From NCBI RefSeq assembly GCF_001437155.1, contig NZ_JQAR01000004.1, forward strand, positions 1-56,434: DNA of 56,434 nt, read 5' to 3'. The notes under the pieces are model-generated. The model searched no databases and was not told the origin of the DNA. It was given only the letters and a program-made list of their open reading frames with translations. Position numbers and translations under genes: made by a program. The stretch comes from Liquorilactobacillus mali (GTDB lineage Bacteria; Bacillota; Bacilli; Lactobacillales; Lactobacillaceae). Shown here in pieces: positions 8,998 to 16,629 of the stretch (the stretch's first letter is position 1; every line of letters begins with the position of its first letter).

Positions 8998-10285
8998 TTA
9001 TCCTAATTTTGAAGAGAAAGTTTACCAAGAGGTATTACCAAATGGATTGATCGTTAATCTGGTTCCAAAAGTAGGATTTCATAAGACATATGCAAGTTTT
9101 ACTGTAAATTATGGTTCGGTAGATTCAACGTTTACATCATTGGATGATAATAAGATTATGAACAGGCCAGACGGAGTTGCACATTTTTTGGAACATAAAT
9201 TGTTTGAGAAACCTGACTATGACGCTTTTGAATTGTTTGGACAGTTAGGTGCAGATTCAAATGCATTTACTTCATATACAAAAACGAGTTACCTTTTTTC
9301 AACTGTTGAGAATGTCAGGAAATGTCTTGATACCTTGCTTGATTTTGTGCAATTTCCATATTTTACGAAGGAATCAGTTGAGAAGGAAAAGGGAATAATT
9401 ACCCAGGAAATCATGATGTATAATGATGACTATAATTGGCGATTATATAGTGGGATAGTTGAAAATTTGTATCCACACAGTCCTTTAAGCAAAGACATAG
9501 CAGGCACTGTAGAGTCGATTCAAAATATCTCAAGCAAAGACTTGTATGATTGTTATCAGACTTTCTATCAACCTAGTAATATGGATTTGTTTGTGGTGGG
9601 TGCAATTAATCCAAATGAGGTAATCAGATGGGTTGAGGAAAATCAAAGTAAAAAGCAATTTCCTAGTGCTCCCCAGATTATGCACAGTAAGACAATGATA
9701 AATGATAAATATGACATTATTCCTCATCGCACACTCAGGGTTGACACAAGTCGGCCAAAAGTTGCGGTTGGAATTCGCGGGAATATAGAATTACCGGCCG
9801 GTAAAATGGGATTAAAGTATAAAATTGCTTTAAATATTGGGATGTACTTGTTGATGGGTGAATCTTCAGAGGCATACAATAAACTATATAATGAAGGCTT
9901 AATTGATGATAGTTTTGATTACGATATTTCAGTTGGCCGAGGATATCATTTTTGTGTTATAAGTGGTGAAACAAGTAACGCAGAAAAACTTATTATGAAA
10001 GTGATGGAACTGTTAAAGACTGCTAATGAAGCAATTGGCGGCCAGAGAGCAGAATTTATACTGGCAAAGAAGGAATTTATTGGCAGACAAATTCAGTCAA
10101 TGAATTCACTTGAGGGAATTGCAAATCGACATGAAGGAAAATTATTTGATGGAGCGCTGAGCTTTGATGCAGTTAAAATTTTGGAAGAGCTGGAAATGAA
10201 AGATATTCTGCAGGCAGTTGGTGAATTCATTGAACCTGATAATATTAGTGTGTATCAAGTCTTACCGAAAGAAGATGTTGATTAA
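8984..10285 (+). CDS. ymfH: M16 family zinc peptidase (YmfH type)
   Basis: A 433-residue pitrilysin-family metallopeptidase with the inverted zinc motif HFLEH at residues 67-71 and the downstream conserved region EKEKGIITQEIMMYNDD, whose second glutamate completes the zinc site. It is the catalytic partner of the preceding, zinc-site-lacking YmfF homologue; the 14-base overlap suggests coupled translation. It has no signal peptide, so a cytoplasmic role is expected. Paired M16 proteins in Firmicutes can process bacteriocin-like or quorum peptides, but no precursor peptide gene is next to it, and the conserved chromosomal position argues for a housekeeping role. Confidence 0.9.
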   Translation: MKIIDYPNFEEKVYQEVLPNGLIVNLVPKVGFHKTYASFTVNYGSVDSTFTSLDDNKIMNRPDGVAHFLEHKLFEKPDYDAFELFGQLGADSNAFTSYTKTSYLFSTVENVRKCLDTLLDFVQFPYFTKESVEKEKGIITQEIMMYNDDYNWRLYSGIVENLYPHSPLSKDIAGTVESIQNISSKDLYDCYQTFYQPSNMDLFVVGAINPNEVIRWVEENQSKKQFPSAPQIMHSKTMINDKYDIIPHRTLRVDTSRPKVAVGIRGNIELPAGKMGLKYKIALNIGMYLLMGESSEAYNKLYNEGLIDDSFDYDISVGRGYHFCVISGETSNAEKLIMKVMELLKTANEAIGGQRAEFILAKKEFIGRQIQSMNSLEGIANRHEGKLFDGALSFDAVKILEELEMKDILQAVGEFIEPDNISVYQVLPKEDVD

Positions 10286-11010
10286 TGAAATGGGCATTGG
10301 TAGTAGGCGCATCTGGAGATATCGGAGAAAAAATTGCGCTTGATTTGGCAAAAGATGGATGGTCATTGTATTTGCATGCAAACACAGGAATCAACAAGGT
10401 AAACAAATTAATTGAAAAGTTAAGATCAGAGCATCAAAAACAGGATTTTTTACAAATTAAAGCAGATTTCAATGATTTGAAACAAGTTGAAGGTATAATG
10501 AATCAGCTGTTTTCTTTGGATGCACTGATATTTGCACAAGGGACAACGCACTATGGATTATTTAGCCAAAGTGCGTATGACAACACTGCTGAAATCATTC
10601 AGATGCAAGTACTTAGTCCATTGAGACTGATTCAATTATTGGAAGACAAACTTGCAAAAAACGGTTATGGTAGAATTGTTTTTCTAGGTTCAGTATATGG
10701 TGGCTCGGGTAGTGCAATGGAGGTTGCTTATAGCACTGCAAAGGGGGCCTTAGCGGCATTTGCAAAAGCCTATAGCAAGGAAGTAGCTTCACTTGGGATC
10801 ACTGTCAATGTAATTGCGCCAGGTGCGGTTGATACAAAGATGAATTCGTTATTTTCTGATAGTCAAAAAGAAGAAATTGATGAGCAAATTCCGATGGGAA
10901 GGTTTGCTTCTGCGGATGAGATCAGCTATTGGGTCAAGGTAGCTTTGGAAGAGCAAGCAGGTTATCTTACGGGGCAGACGATTTATGTAACCGGTGGTTG
11001 GTTGAAATAA
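10285..11010 (+). CDS. ymfI: Short-chain dehydrogenase/reductase (YmfI, FabG-like)
   Basis: A 241-residue classical SDR oxidoreductase. The cofactor-binding turn is GASGDIGE (residues 8-15) and the catalytic Tyr149-Lys153 lies in YSTAK, with a preceding GSVYGG serine segment. TVNVIAPGAVDT and YLTGQTIYVTGGW follow as in 3-oxoacyl-ACP reductases. Its start codon overlaps the ymfH stop by one base (TAATG), so it is translationally coupled. Position and similarity identify it with B. subtilis YmfI, usually annotated as a putative 3-oxoacyl-ACP reductase; the true substrate is unproven. It lies outside any fatty-acid gene cluster. Confidence 0.88.
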   Translation: MKWALVVGASGDIGEKIALDLAKDGWSLYLHANTGINKVNKLIEKLRSEHQKQDFLQIKADFNDLKQVEGIMNQLFSLDALIFAQGTTHYGLFSQSAYDNTAEIIQMQVLSPLRLIQLLEDKLAKNGYGRIVFLGSVYGGSGSAMEVAYSTAKGALAAFAKAYSKEVASLGITVNVIAPGAVDTKMNSLFSDSQKEEIDEQIPMGRFASADEISYWVKVALEEQAGYLTGQTIYVTGGWLK

Positions 11011-11100
11011 GTAATTCTTAATTAATATATTTAACTGTCTATGATATACTTAATATAGATTAGATAATTATAGATATAAGCTAATATTGGAGAGTTAAAA

Positions 11101-11988
11101 ATGGTTGAAATTGGAAAAAGTTTACAAGCTGCAAGAATTGAAAAGGGATATACCTTAGATGATTTACAACAGATCACAAAAATTCAAAAGAGATATTTGA
11201 TTGCAATTGAAGATGAACGTTTTGATGCATTGCCAGGAGATTTTTATGTCAAAGCATTTATTAAGCAATATGCAGAATGTGTTGATGTAGATCCGACAGA
11301 ATTTTTAAGTGCATTTGAAAGCCAAAAGGCAACTGAAAGTGATGATGCGGTCGAGAAGACTGCAAAAACTCGAAGCGAGGTTACTCGTGAGAGTATCCAG
11401 AAATCAAATAAGGTTAATCACTTTTTAGGCTATCTTCCTACCATCATTGTTGTTGCAGTGGTGGTATTGATACTTGGATCTATTTATTATGTTGCATGGA
11501 GTAAGCATCAAGAGGATGCGCAGACACAGCAAATTGAGAGCAGTTCGAAGGTTTCTGTTTCTTCACAAAAGGACTCGAAATCGAGTTCGACTTCGAGTGA
11601 AAGTAAGAAGTCGTCTTCAAAGAGTTCAAGCAGCTCGAAAACAAAAAAAGAGAAGAGCAGCAAGTCAAAAATTAGTTTAGCATCAAGCAGCGGTTCGAAA
11701 TTCGTATACACAATGACTAACCCTGCAAGTACAAATACCGTTAAACTTTCAGTTGACGGCAGCAAGGCTTGGAGTGCGGTATCCTCGAATGGGACACAAC
11801 AATGGCAAGGAACTTTAAGCAGTGGGGAAAGTCATGAAGTTAGTTTACCAAGCGGAACAACAGCGATTACTATTAACTTGGGGAATTCTGGAGCTACTAC
11901 ACTGACAATTAATGGTAAGAAGTTTAATTATAAAAAGGACGATAGTTCTTTGACAGTTAGGACGATTACAATTAATTTAGAGGACTAG
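11101..11988 (+). CDS. rodZ: Cell-shape protein RodZ-like (YmfM), HTH-membrane-DUF4115
   Basis: A 295-residue bitopic protein. Residues 1-70 form a RodZ-type helix-turn-helix domain (GKSLQAARIEKGYTLDDLQ, FYVKAFIKQYAE). A single transmembrane helix lies at about 106-131, followed by a serine/lysine-rich low-complexity linker (about 140-200) and a C-terminal beta-rich DUF4115 domain outside the membrane. RodZ anchors the elongation machinery for rod-shaped growth, and its HTH contacts MreB in species that have it. It is placed between ymfI and pgsA as in Bacillus. The start is ATG with a GGAGAG-type ribosome-binding site. The serine linker uses TCG/AGC/TCA codons in tracts, which can vary between strains. 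Confidence 0.9.
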   Translation: MVEIGKSLQAARIEKGYTLDDLQQITKIQKRYLIAIEDERFDALPGDFYVKAFIKQYAECVDVDPTEFLSAFESQKATESDDAVEKTAKTRSEVTRESIQKSNKVNHFLGYLPTIIVVAVVVLILGSIYYVAWSKHQEDAQTQQIESSSKVSVSSQKDSKSSSTSSESKKSSSKSSSSSKTKKEKSSKSKISLASSSGSKFVYTMTNPASTNTVKLSVDGSKAWSAVSSNGTQQWQGTLSSGESHEVSLPSGTTAITINLGNSGATTLTINGKKFNYKKDDSSLTVRTITINLED

Positions 11989-12035
11989 TATTTTAAAGTA
12001 CTAGTATAAAAAAGGATTGAGAGGACTATTTTCTA

Positions 12036-12623
12036 ATGAATTTACCAAATAAACTTACGGTAATACGTATTATTTTAATTCCAATTTTTATGTTGATTTT
12101 GTTACTGCCACTTGACTGGGGAACAGCTTCAGTTGGTGGCACCATGATTCCCACTACACAGATTTTAGGGGCATTAATTTTTGCAGTTGCTTCAATTACA
12201 GATTTTGCTGATGGACAAATTGCCCGCAGACAGCATTTAGTAACGAATTTTGGTAAATTTGCCGACCCTCTGGCTGATAAAATGCTTGTGATGACAGCTT
12301 TTATTATTTTAGTTTCAATCGGCAAGGTACCTGCATGGGTGGCAGCGATAATTGTTTGTCGTGAGCTTGCCGTTACCGGCTTGCGCCTAATTGTTGTTGA
12401 GAATGATGGCAAGGTGATTGCAGCTGCAATGCCTGGAAAAATAAAAACGACGACTCAAATGTTATCAATTATTTTTCTGTTTTTGAATAACATCTTTTTT
12501 GCAGCTGTGGGCATTCCGATTGGGGAAATTTTGTTATATATTTGCTTATTCTTTACAGTATATTCAGGTATCGAATATTTTGTGAATAGTAGGGAAATAT
12601 TTGCAGATTCATTTGATAAATAG
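12036..12623 (+). CDS. pgsA: CDP-diacylglycerol-glycerol-3-phosphate 3-phosphatidyltransferase
   Basis: Integral membrane enzyme that makes phosphatidylglycerophosphate from CDP-diacylglycerol and glycerol-3-phosphate, the committed step to phosphatidylglycerol and cardiolipin. The CDP-alcohol phosphotransferase motif D-x2-D-G-x2-A-R-x8-G-x3-D-x3-D is complete: Asp56, Asp59, Gly60, Ala63, Arg64, Gly73, Asp77 and Asp81. The protein has 195 residues and about five to six hydrophobic segments. The start is ATG with GAGAGGA upstream. It sits in the conserved rodZ-pgsA-cinA order and is followed by a strong terminator. Confidence 0.95.
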   Translation: MNLPNKLTVIRIILIPIFMLILLLPLDWGTASVGGTMIPTTQILGALIFAVASITDFADGQIARRQHLVTNFGKFADPLADKMLVMTAFIILVSIGKVPAWVAAIIVCRELAVTGLRLIVVENDGKVIAAAMPGKIKTTTQMLSIIFLFLNNIFFAAVGIPIGEILLYICLFFTVYSGIEYFVNSREIFADSFDK

Positions 12624-12628
12624 TAAAT

Positions 12629-12675
12629 AACAACTAATCCTGTATTGTTGAATACAAAGATTGGTTGTTTTTTTA
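12629..12675 (+). terminator. Rho-independent terminator after pgsA
   Basis: An 11-base-pair stem with one G-U pair (12629-12639 with 12659-12669), extended by an inner five-base-pair stem, is followed by seven T. cinA therefore probably has its own promoter. Confidence 0.88.
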
Positions 12676-12715
12676 AAATTTTGCGTATATATAATTTAGT
12701 GGGAGGCATTTAATA

Positions 12716-13954
12716 ATGCATGCAGAAATAATCGCGGTTGGAACAGAAATTCTTTTAGGACAGATTGTTAATACTAATGCTACTTTTGTTGCAAAAAGGT
12801 TGGCAGATATGGGGATTGATGTTTATTTTGAGTCTGTAGTTGGAGATAATGAGGAACGCCTTTTAGGTGAGGTTAAGAGGGCTGCCTCTAGGAGTGAACT
12901 TGTAATCCTGATAGGAGGGCTTGGGCCAACAAAAGATGATTTAACAAAACAAACTGTTGCAGAGTTTTTAGGGAAAGATCTTGTTGAGGATGAGGCAGCA
13001 ATGGCTAAAATTACGCGCTATTATGCTGAAACTGGAAAAACAATGACTGAAAACAACAAAATACAAGCACTTTATATTCAGGATTCCATTGCTTTAAAAA
13101 ACGAGACAGGATTTGCAGTAGGAAATTATTTTAAGAACGCAAATGGAACGGATTTTCTGTTGTTGCCTGGTCCACCTAGTGAAATGAAACCAATGTTCGT
13201 TCATCAAGCACAGCCAAGACTGCAAGAGACTTATTTTAATGATCACCGATTATTTTCAAGAGTATTACGTTTCTTCGGAATAGGTGAGTCAATGTTGGTT
13301 ACAAAATTGGCTGATTTAATTGATGGACAATCTAATCCGACAATTGCTCCATATGCAAAAACCAGCGAGGTCACTTTAAGGCTAACGGCAAGTAGCGAAA
13401 CAGAAGCTGCTGCTACAAAGATGTTAGATGAACTAGAGAACGAGATAGATGAACGTGTTGGCGAATTTATGTATGGATACGGCGACGATAATAGTTTGGT
13501 CGCAGTTGTAGTTGAACAGTTAAAAAAGAGGAAACTGACGATTTCAGCTGCAGAGAGTCTTACTGCAGGTAAATTTCAATCTACTTTAGGAAGTGTTCCT
13601 GGTGTTTCAACTGTGTTTTATGGTGGGGTAGTCACTTATTCAAACCAAGCTAAAGAACGTTTGTTAGGTGTTTCTCATGAGACCTTAGAAAATGAAGGAG
13701 CTGTGAGTGAACAAACGGCCAAAGAAATGGCTGATTCTGTAAGAGAAAAACTTGGCACAGATATTGGAATTTCCTTTACCGGAGTTGCGGGCCCTACAGA
13801 ACTAGAAGGACAACCAGTTGGAACAGTTTGGATAGGTCTTGCAATGAAAGGCCAAGAAACAACTGCAAAGTTATATCATTTCTCAAGTAATCGTTATTTT
13901 ATAAGAGAAAGAGCAGCACTGTCTGGTCTAGATTACATAAGAAGGTCTCTTTAA
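12716..13954 (+). CDS. cinA: CinA: competence/damage-inducible protein, nucleotide-amidase family
   Basis: A 412-residue two-domain protein. The N-terminal half (about 1-170) is a MoaB/MogA-like fold (EIIAVGTEILLGQIVNTNA, GGLGPTKDDLT), which in the family has ADP-ribose pyrophosphatase-like activity. The C-terminal half (about 255-412) is the CinA/PncC domain (SAAESLTAGKFQSTLGSVPGVS, GIAGPTELEGQPVGTVW-like) with NMN deamidase activity. In streptococci CinA is co-transcribed with recA and brings RecA to the pole during transformation. Here it lies directly ahead of recA but a LexA box and a promoter separate them. The start is ATG with GGGAGG upstream. Confidence 0.94.
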   Translation: MHAEIIAVGTEILLGQIVNTNATFVAKRLADMGIDVYFESVVGDNEERLLGEVKRAASRSELVILIGGLGPTKDDLTKQTVAEFLGKDLVEDEAAMAKITRYYAETGKTMTENNKIQALYIQDSIALKNETGFAVGNYFKNANGTDFLLLPGPPSEMKPMFVHQAQPRLQETYFNDHRLFSRVLRFFGIGESMLVTKLADLIDGQSNPTIAPYAKTSEVTLRLTASSETEAAATKMLDELENEIDERVGEFMYGYGDDNSLVAVVVEQLKKRKLTISAAESLTAGKFQSTLGSVPGVSTVFYGGVVTYSNQAKERLLGVSHETLENEGAVSEQTAKEMADSVREKLGTDIGISFTGVAGPTELEGQPVGTVWIGLAMKGQETTAKLYHFSSNRYFIRERAALSGLDYIRRSL

Positions 13955-13957
13955 TAT

Positions 13958-13971
13958 CGAACTTTTGTTCG
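13958..13971. promoter_or_regulatory. LexA (DinR) box of recA
   Basis: Perfect CGAAC-N4-GTTCG, the Gram-positive LexA operator, nine bases upstream of the -35. It indicates SOS control of recA. The dyad followed by T-runs may also weakly terminate cinA transcripts. Confidence 0.9.
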
Positions 13972-13979
13972 CTTTTTGC

Positions 13980-14008
13980 TTGCTTTTTTTAGAATTAATC
14001 TGTATTAT
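13980..14008 (+). promoter_or_regulatory. recA promoter
   Basis: TTGCTT (13980-13985), a 17-base spacer and TATTAT (14003-14008). It lies immediately downstream of the LexA box and about 45 bases ahead of the TTG start. Confidence 0.6.
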
Positions 14009-14054
14009 AAGACTGTAAAGGATTGTTTATACGGTATTATTAGGAGGAGTAAAT

Positions 14055-15095
14055 TTGGCTGATGAACGACAAGCAGCTCTTGATGCTGCGTTGAAAAAGA
14101 TAGAAAAGAATTTTGGTAAGGGATCAATTATGCGTATGGGCGAAAAGGCCGATACACAAATTTCAACAGTTTCAAGTGGCTCACTTGCACTTGATGAGGC
14201 TCTTGGTGTCGGTGGATATCCTCGTGGGAGAATCGTTGAAGTCTATGGACCTGAAAGTTCAGGTAAAACGACAGTTGCACTTCATGCTGTTGCCGAAGTT
14301 CAAAGTAACGGTGGGGTGGCAGCATATATTGATGCTGAGAATGCGTTGGATCCAGCTTATGCAACAAAACTAGGTGTCAATATTGATGAATTGCTCCTTT
14401 CACAGCCGGATACTGGTGAACAAGGATTAGAGATTGCGGATGCACTTGTTTCTTCAGGTGCAATTGATATTGTCGTTGTCGATTCTGTTGCAGCTTTGGT
14501 TCCCCGTGCTGAAATCGAAGGCGAAATGGGTGATGCTCATGTTGGCTTACAAGCAAGATTGATGTCACAGGCATTACGTAAATTGTCAGGAACTATTAAC
14601 AAAACAAAAACAATTGCGATTTTTATCAACCAAATTCGTGAAAAAGTCGGAGTTATGTTCGGTAATCCGGAAGTTACACCAGGTGGTCGTGCACTTAAGT
14701 TTTATTCGACTGTTCGTCTGGAAGTCAGAAGAGCTGAACAGATAAAAGATGGAACTGAAATTATAGGTAACCGTGTAAAAATAAAAGTTGTAAAGAACAA
14801 GGTTGCTCCACCATTTAAACGTGCAGAAGTTGATATTATGTACGGTGAAGGAATTTCAAAAACTGGTGAGCTCGTTGATATGGCAGTTGAAAAGGATATT
14901 ATTAAGAAAAGTGGTTCTTGGTATTCTTATGGTGAAGATCGAATTGGTCAAGGCAGAGAGAATGCAAAACAATATTTAGCAGATAACCCTGAAGTTATGC
15001 ATGAAATTATGTTGAAAGTAAGACAGGCATATGGAATTGCAGATGAAGGAGAAGCTGCTGAAGTCTCAACGGAATTACCTCTAGATAGTGAATAA
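14055..15095 (+). CDS. recA: Recombinase RecA
   Basis: A 346-residue DNA strand-exchange ATPase and co-protease for LexA self-cleavage. Walker A is GPESSGKTT (65-73) and Walker B ends at [10 protein letters not shown]. The family-typical segments [27 protein letters not shown] form loop L2 and the following strand. The C-terminal acidic tail is ...STELPLDSE. The TTG start has GGAGGAG eight to nine bases upstream and begins the conserved [10 protein letters not shown]. The promoter carries a perfect LexA box, and a strong terminator ends the gene. In B. subtilis-like chromosomes rny and mutSL lie nearby; here they are 34.7 kb away. Confidence 0.98.
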   Translation: MADERQAALDAALKKIEKNFGKGSIMRMGEKADTQISTVSSGSLALDEALGVGGYPRGRIVEVYGPESSGKTTVALHAVAEVQSNGGVAAYIDAENALDPAYATKLGVNIDELLLSQPDTGEQGLEIADALVSSGAIDIVVVDSVAALVPRAEIEGEMGDAHVGLQARLMSQALRKLSGTINKTKTIAIFINQIREKVGVMFGNPEVTPGGRALKFYSTVRLEVRRAEQIKDGTEIIGNRVKIKVVKNKVAPPFKRAEVDIMYGEGISKTGELVDMAVEKDIIKKSGSWYSYGEDRIGQGRENAKQYLADNPEVMHEIMLKVRQAYGIADEGEAAEVSTELPLDSE

Positions 15096-15109
15096 ATCAA
15101 TAAAATCAG

Positions 15110-15167
15110 AAGGAATTTAATGTATTATCCATTCTTGAATGGATAATATGCTAAATTCCTTTTTTTG
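15110..15167 (+). terminator. Rho-independent terminator after recA
   Basis: A long hairpin: AAGGAATTTA (15110-15119) pairs with its complement at 15152-15161, with a further ten-base-pair inner stem, then a run of T. Nearly perfect over about 20 base pairs. Confidence 0.95.
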
Positions 15168-15197
15168 CGTAGTTATATGCAAAGTAATAGTTATTAC

Positions 15198-15225
15198 ATT
15201 AAATAAATATATATTTTTATTTAAT
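15198..15225. repeat. AT-rich inverted repeat upstream of the Crp/Fnr gene
   Basis: A ten-base perfect inverted repeat (15198-15207 and 15216-15225) with an eight-base spacer, abutting TATAAT-like sequences at 15225-15230 and 15235-15240. It could be an operator but is made only of A and T, so chance is possible. It is unlike the Crp/Fnr TGTGA-N6-TCACA site. Confidence 0.35.
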
Positions 15226-15259
15226 ATAATAGAATATAATCTATATGAGGGGGGATAAT

Positions 15260-15982
15260 ATGGAAAATCAGGGGCTTATGCAACAGGATAATTTAAATTT
15301 GGTGCTCTGTGAATTAAAGAAAAAGGAATTATTTTCGTTATTTGAAGAAGCAAGAGTACTTTCAATTTTGGAAAAATCAGTGGTATTGCGGTATAAACGT
15401 GGTGAGAGGTTAATATTTGATAGCAACGGGAAACAAAGATTCTTTTTTTTGACACAAGGAATAGTTAATATAAATGTGTATAGCTGCAATGGGGAGGCGG
15501 AAGGATCATTCTTTTTGGGGAAGAATGAATTCTTGCCGTTTTCAATGATTTTGAAAAGTACCTTAAAAAATTTTAATCTGGTAGCCTGTACAGATATAAC
15601 AATTGTAGCAATAACGAAAAATGATTTTGAAGAAATGGTTCATAACGATATTGCAATTGAGAATTTTTTGGATGACAAAAAAAGTAATATTATCGCTGAT
15701 TTCTTAAAATGTAATATGATAAATTCGTATGTACAACCACAGATGAGAGTTATTTTGATGTTACAACATATGAGTGAAAAATTCGGTATGGTAAATGAAT
15801 CTTTTGAAAATGTTATTCCTAAGTGGCTAACTCAGGCAAAACTCGCTAAGCTTGCTGGAACTACAAGAGAGACAGTAGGGAAAACCTATAGAATGTTGAG
15901 GAATGAAAATTTACTAGTTGGTACAACTGGAAAAGAACGGCTTACGTATACTTTTTTTAGGAAATATAAAGACTATTTATAA
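15260..15982 (+). CDS. Crp/Fnr family transcriptional regulator
   Basis: A 240-residue regulator with an N-terminal cyclic-nucleotide-binding-like beta-roll (LRYKRGERLIFDSNGKQRFFFLTQGIVNINV) and a C-terminal Crp-type winged helix-turn-helix (WLTQAKLAKLAGTTRETVGKTYRMLRNENLL). Its few cysteines do not form an FNR-type iron-sulfur cluster motif. The start is ATG at 15260 because the GAGGGGGG ribosome-binding site lies at 15247-15254, inside the slightly longer upstream frame. It is directly followed by argR, and several lactic acid bacteria use a Crp/Fnr protein (ArcR) together with ArgR to control arginine deiminase genes. A role in arginine metabolism is therefore plausible but unproven; no arc genes are in the window. 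Confidence 0.85.
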   Translation: MENQGLMQQDNLNLVLCELKKKELFSLFEEARVLSILEKSVVLRYKRGERLIFDSNGKQRFFFLTQGIVNINVYSCNGEAEGSFFLGKNEFLPFSMILKSTLKNFNLVACTDITIVAITKNDFEEMVHNDIAIENFLDDKKSNIIADFLKCNMINSYVQPQMRVILMLQHMSEKFGMVNESFENVIPKWLTQAKLAKLAGTTRETVGKTYRMLRNENLLVGTTGKERLTYTFFRKYKDYL

Positions 15983-16015
15983 TGTGGGATAAGATTCGAA
16001 GTGATAGACTTTTTT

Positions 16016-16024
16016 TGCTATAAT
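16016..16024 (+). promoter_or_regulatory. Extended -10 promoter of argR
   Basis: TGC followed by a perfect TATAAT (16019-16024), 33 bases ahead of the argR ATG. No good -35 is seen. I see no ARG-box dyad overlapping it. Confidence 0.5.
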
Positions 16025-16056
16025 GAAACCAAAATGAATTTATGAGGTTGATTAAT

Positions 16057-16521
16057 ATGAAAAAAGAAGTTAGACAAGCTAAAATTGAACAATTAATCAC
16101 GCAAAATGAGATTGGTACCCAAGAAGAATTAATGGACGTCCTAGCTCAGGAAGGTATCAAGGCAACTCAAGCAACTATTTCAAGAGATATAAGAGAAATG
16201 AGAATTATTAAAGAACCAAATGGGAGTGGACGCATCCGCTATACTATTTTCAAGGGAAACTCACCTTCTGAAGAAGAGAAGATGTATGCTGCAATTTCTG
16301 AATCGGTGACAGATGTTACTTTGGTACAAACAATGAACGTTGTACATACATTGCCCAGAACTGCCAATGTTTTATCTGCAATTATTGATGATCTCAAAAA
16401 AGAAGAGGTAGTTGGAACGATTGCTGGATATGATACTATTTTGGTTATCAGTAAGGACAAGGAAGATGCTAAAATCATGAATGACTTATTCAATAAATAT
16501 TTGAGAATTGGAAGATCATGA
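16057..16521 (+). CDS. argR: Arginine repressor family regulator ArgR
   Basis: A 154-residue ArgR/AhrC-family DNA-binding protein. The N-terminal winged helix contains ATQATISRDIREMRI (about 36-50); the C-terminal domain forms the arginine-binding hexamer in the family. The usual arginine-contact motif G-D-D-T appears here as GYDT (Tyr125, Asp126): the first aspartate is replaced by tyrosine. In lactococci and some lactobacilli, ArgR-type paralogues with altered effector residues work together with a second family member. The start is ATG at 16057 because GAGGTTGAT (16044-16052) is its ribosome-binding site. It is adjacent to the Crp/Fnr gene but has its own extended -10. Confidence 0.93.
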   Translation: MKKEVRQAKIEQLITQNEIGTQEELMDVLAQEGIKATQATISRDIREMRIIKEPNGSGRIRYTIFKGNSPSEEEKMYAAISESVTDVTLVQTMNVVHTLPRTANVLSAIIDDLKKEEVVGTIAGYDTILVISKDKEDAKIMNDLFNKYLRIGRS

Positions 16522-16575
16522 GAGTAAAGCAATTTTTAATTATTTTTAACGCTTTTGTTTCAAAAATGAGCATTA

Positions 16576-16612
16576 TTTACAAGTATGATAAAATCATAGA
16601 AATACTTGTAAA
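16576..16612. promoter_or_regulatory. Inverted repeat enclosing the penicillin-binding-protein promoter
   Basis: TTTACAAGTAT (16576-16586) and its perfect reverse complement ATACTTGTAAA (16602-16612) are separated by 15 bases. The spacer holds an extended -10 (TG at 16586-16587, TAAAAT at 16589-16594). A transcription start would fall near 16601, so the dyad covers roughly -25 to +12. It looks like an operator for a dimeric regulator; the regulator is unknown. Confidence 0.55.
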
Positions 16613-16629
16613 AGGATTGGATTAAAACA

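Noticed and set aside
11474-11765. Arg-rich and Phe/Leu-rich frames over the RodZ linker
   Set aside because: They are alternative-frame readings of the repeated serine codons and have no ribosome-binding sites.
11984-12005. Palindrome ACTAGTA..TACTAGT at the rodZ stop as a terminator
   Set aside because: The stem is only seven base pairs and A-rich sequence, not a T-run, follows; pgsA is probably co-transcribed.
15168-15259. Crp-type TGTGA-N6-TCACA operator for the Crp/Fnr gene
   Set aside because: No such dyad is visible; only an A/T-only inverted repeat is present.
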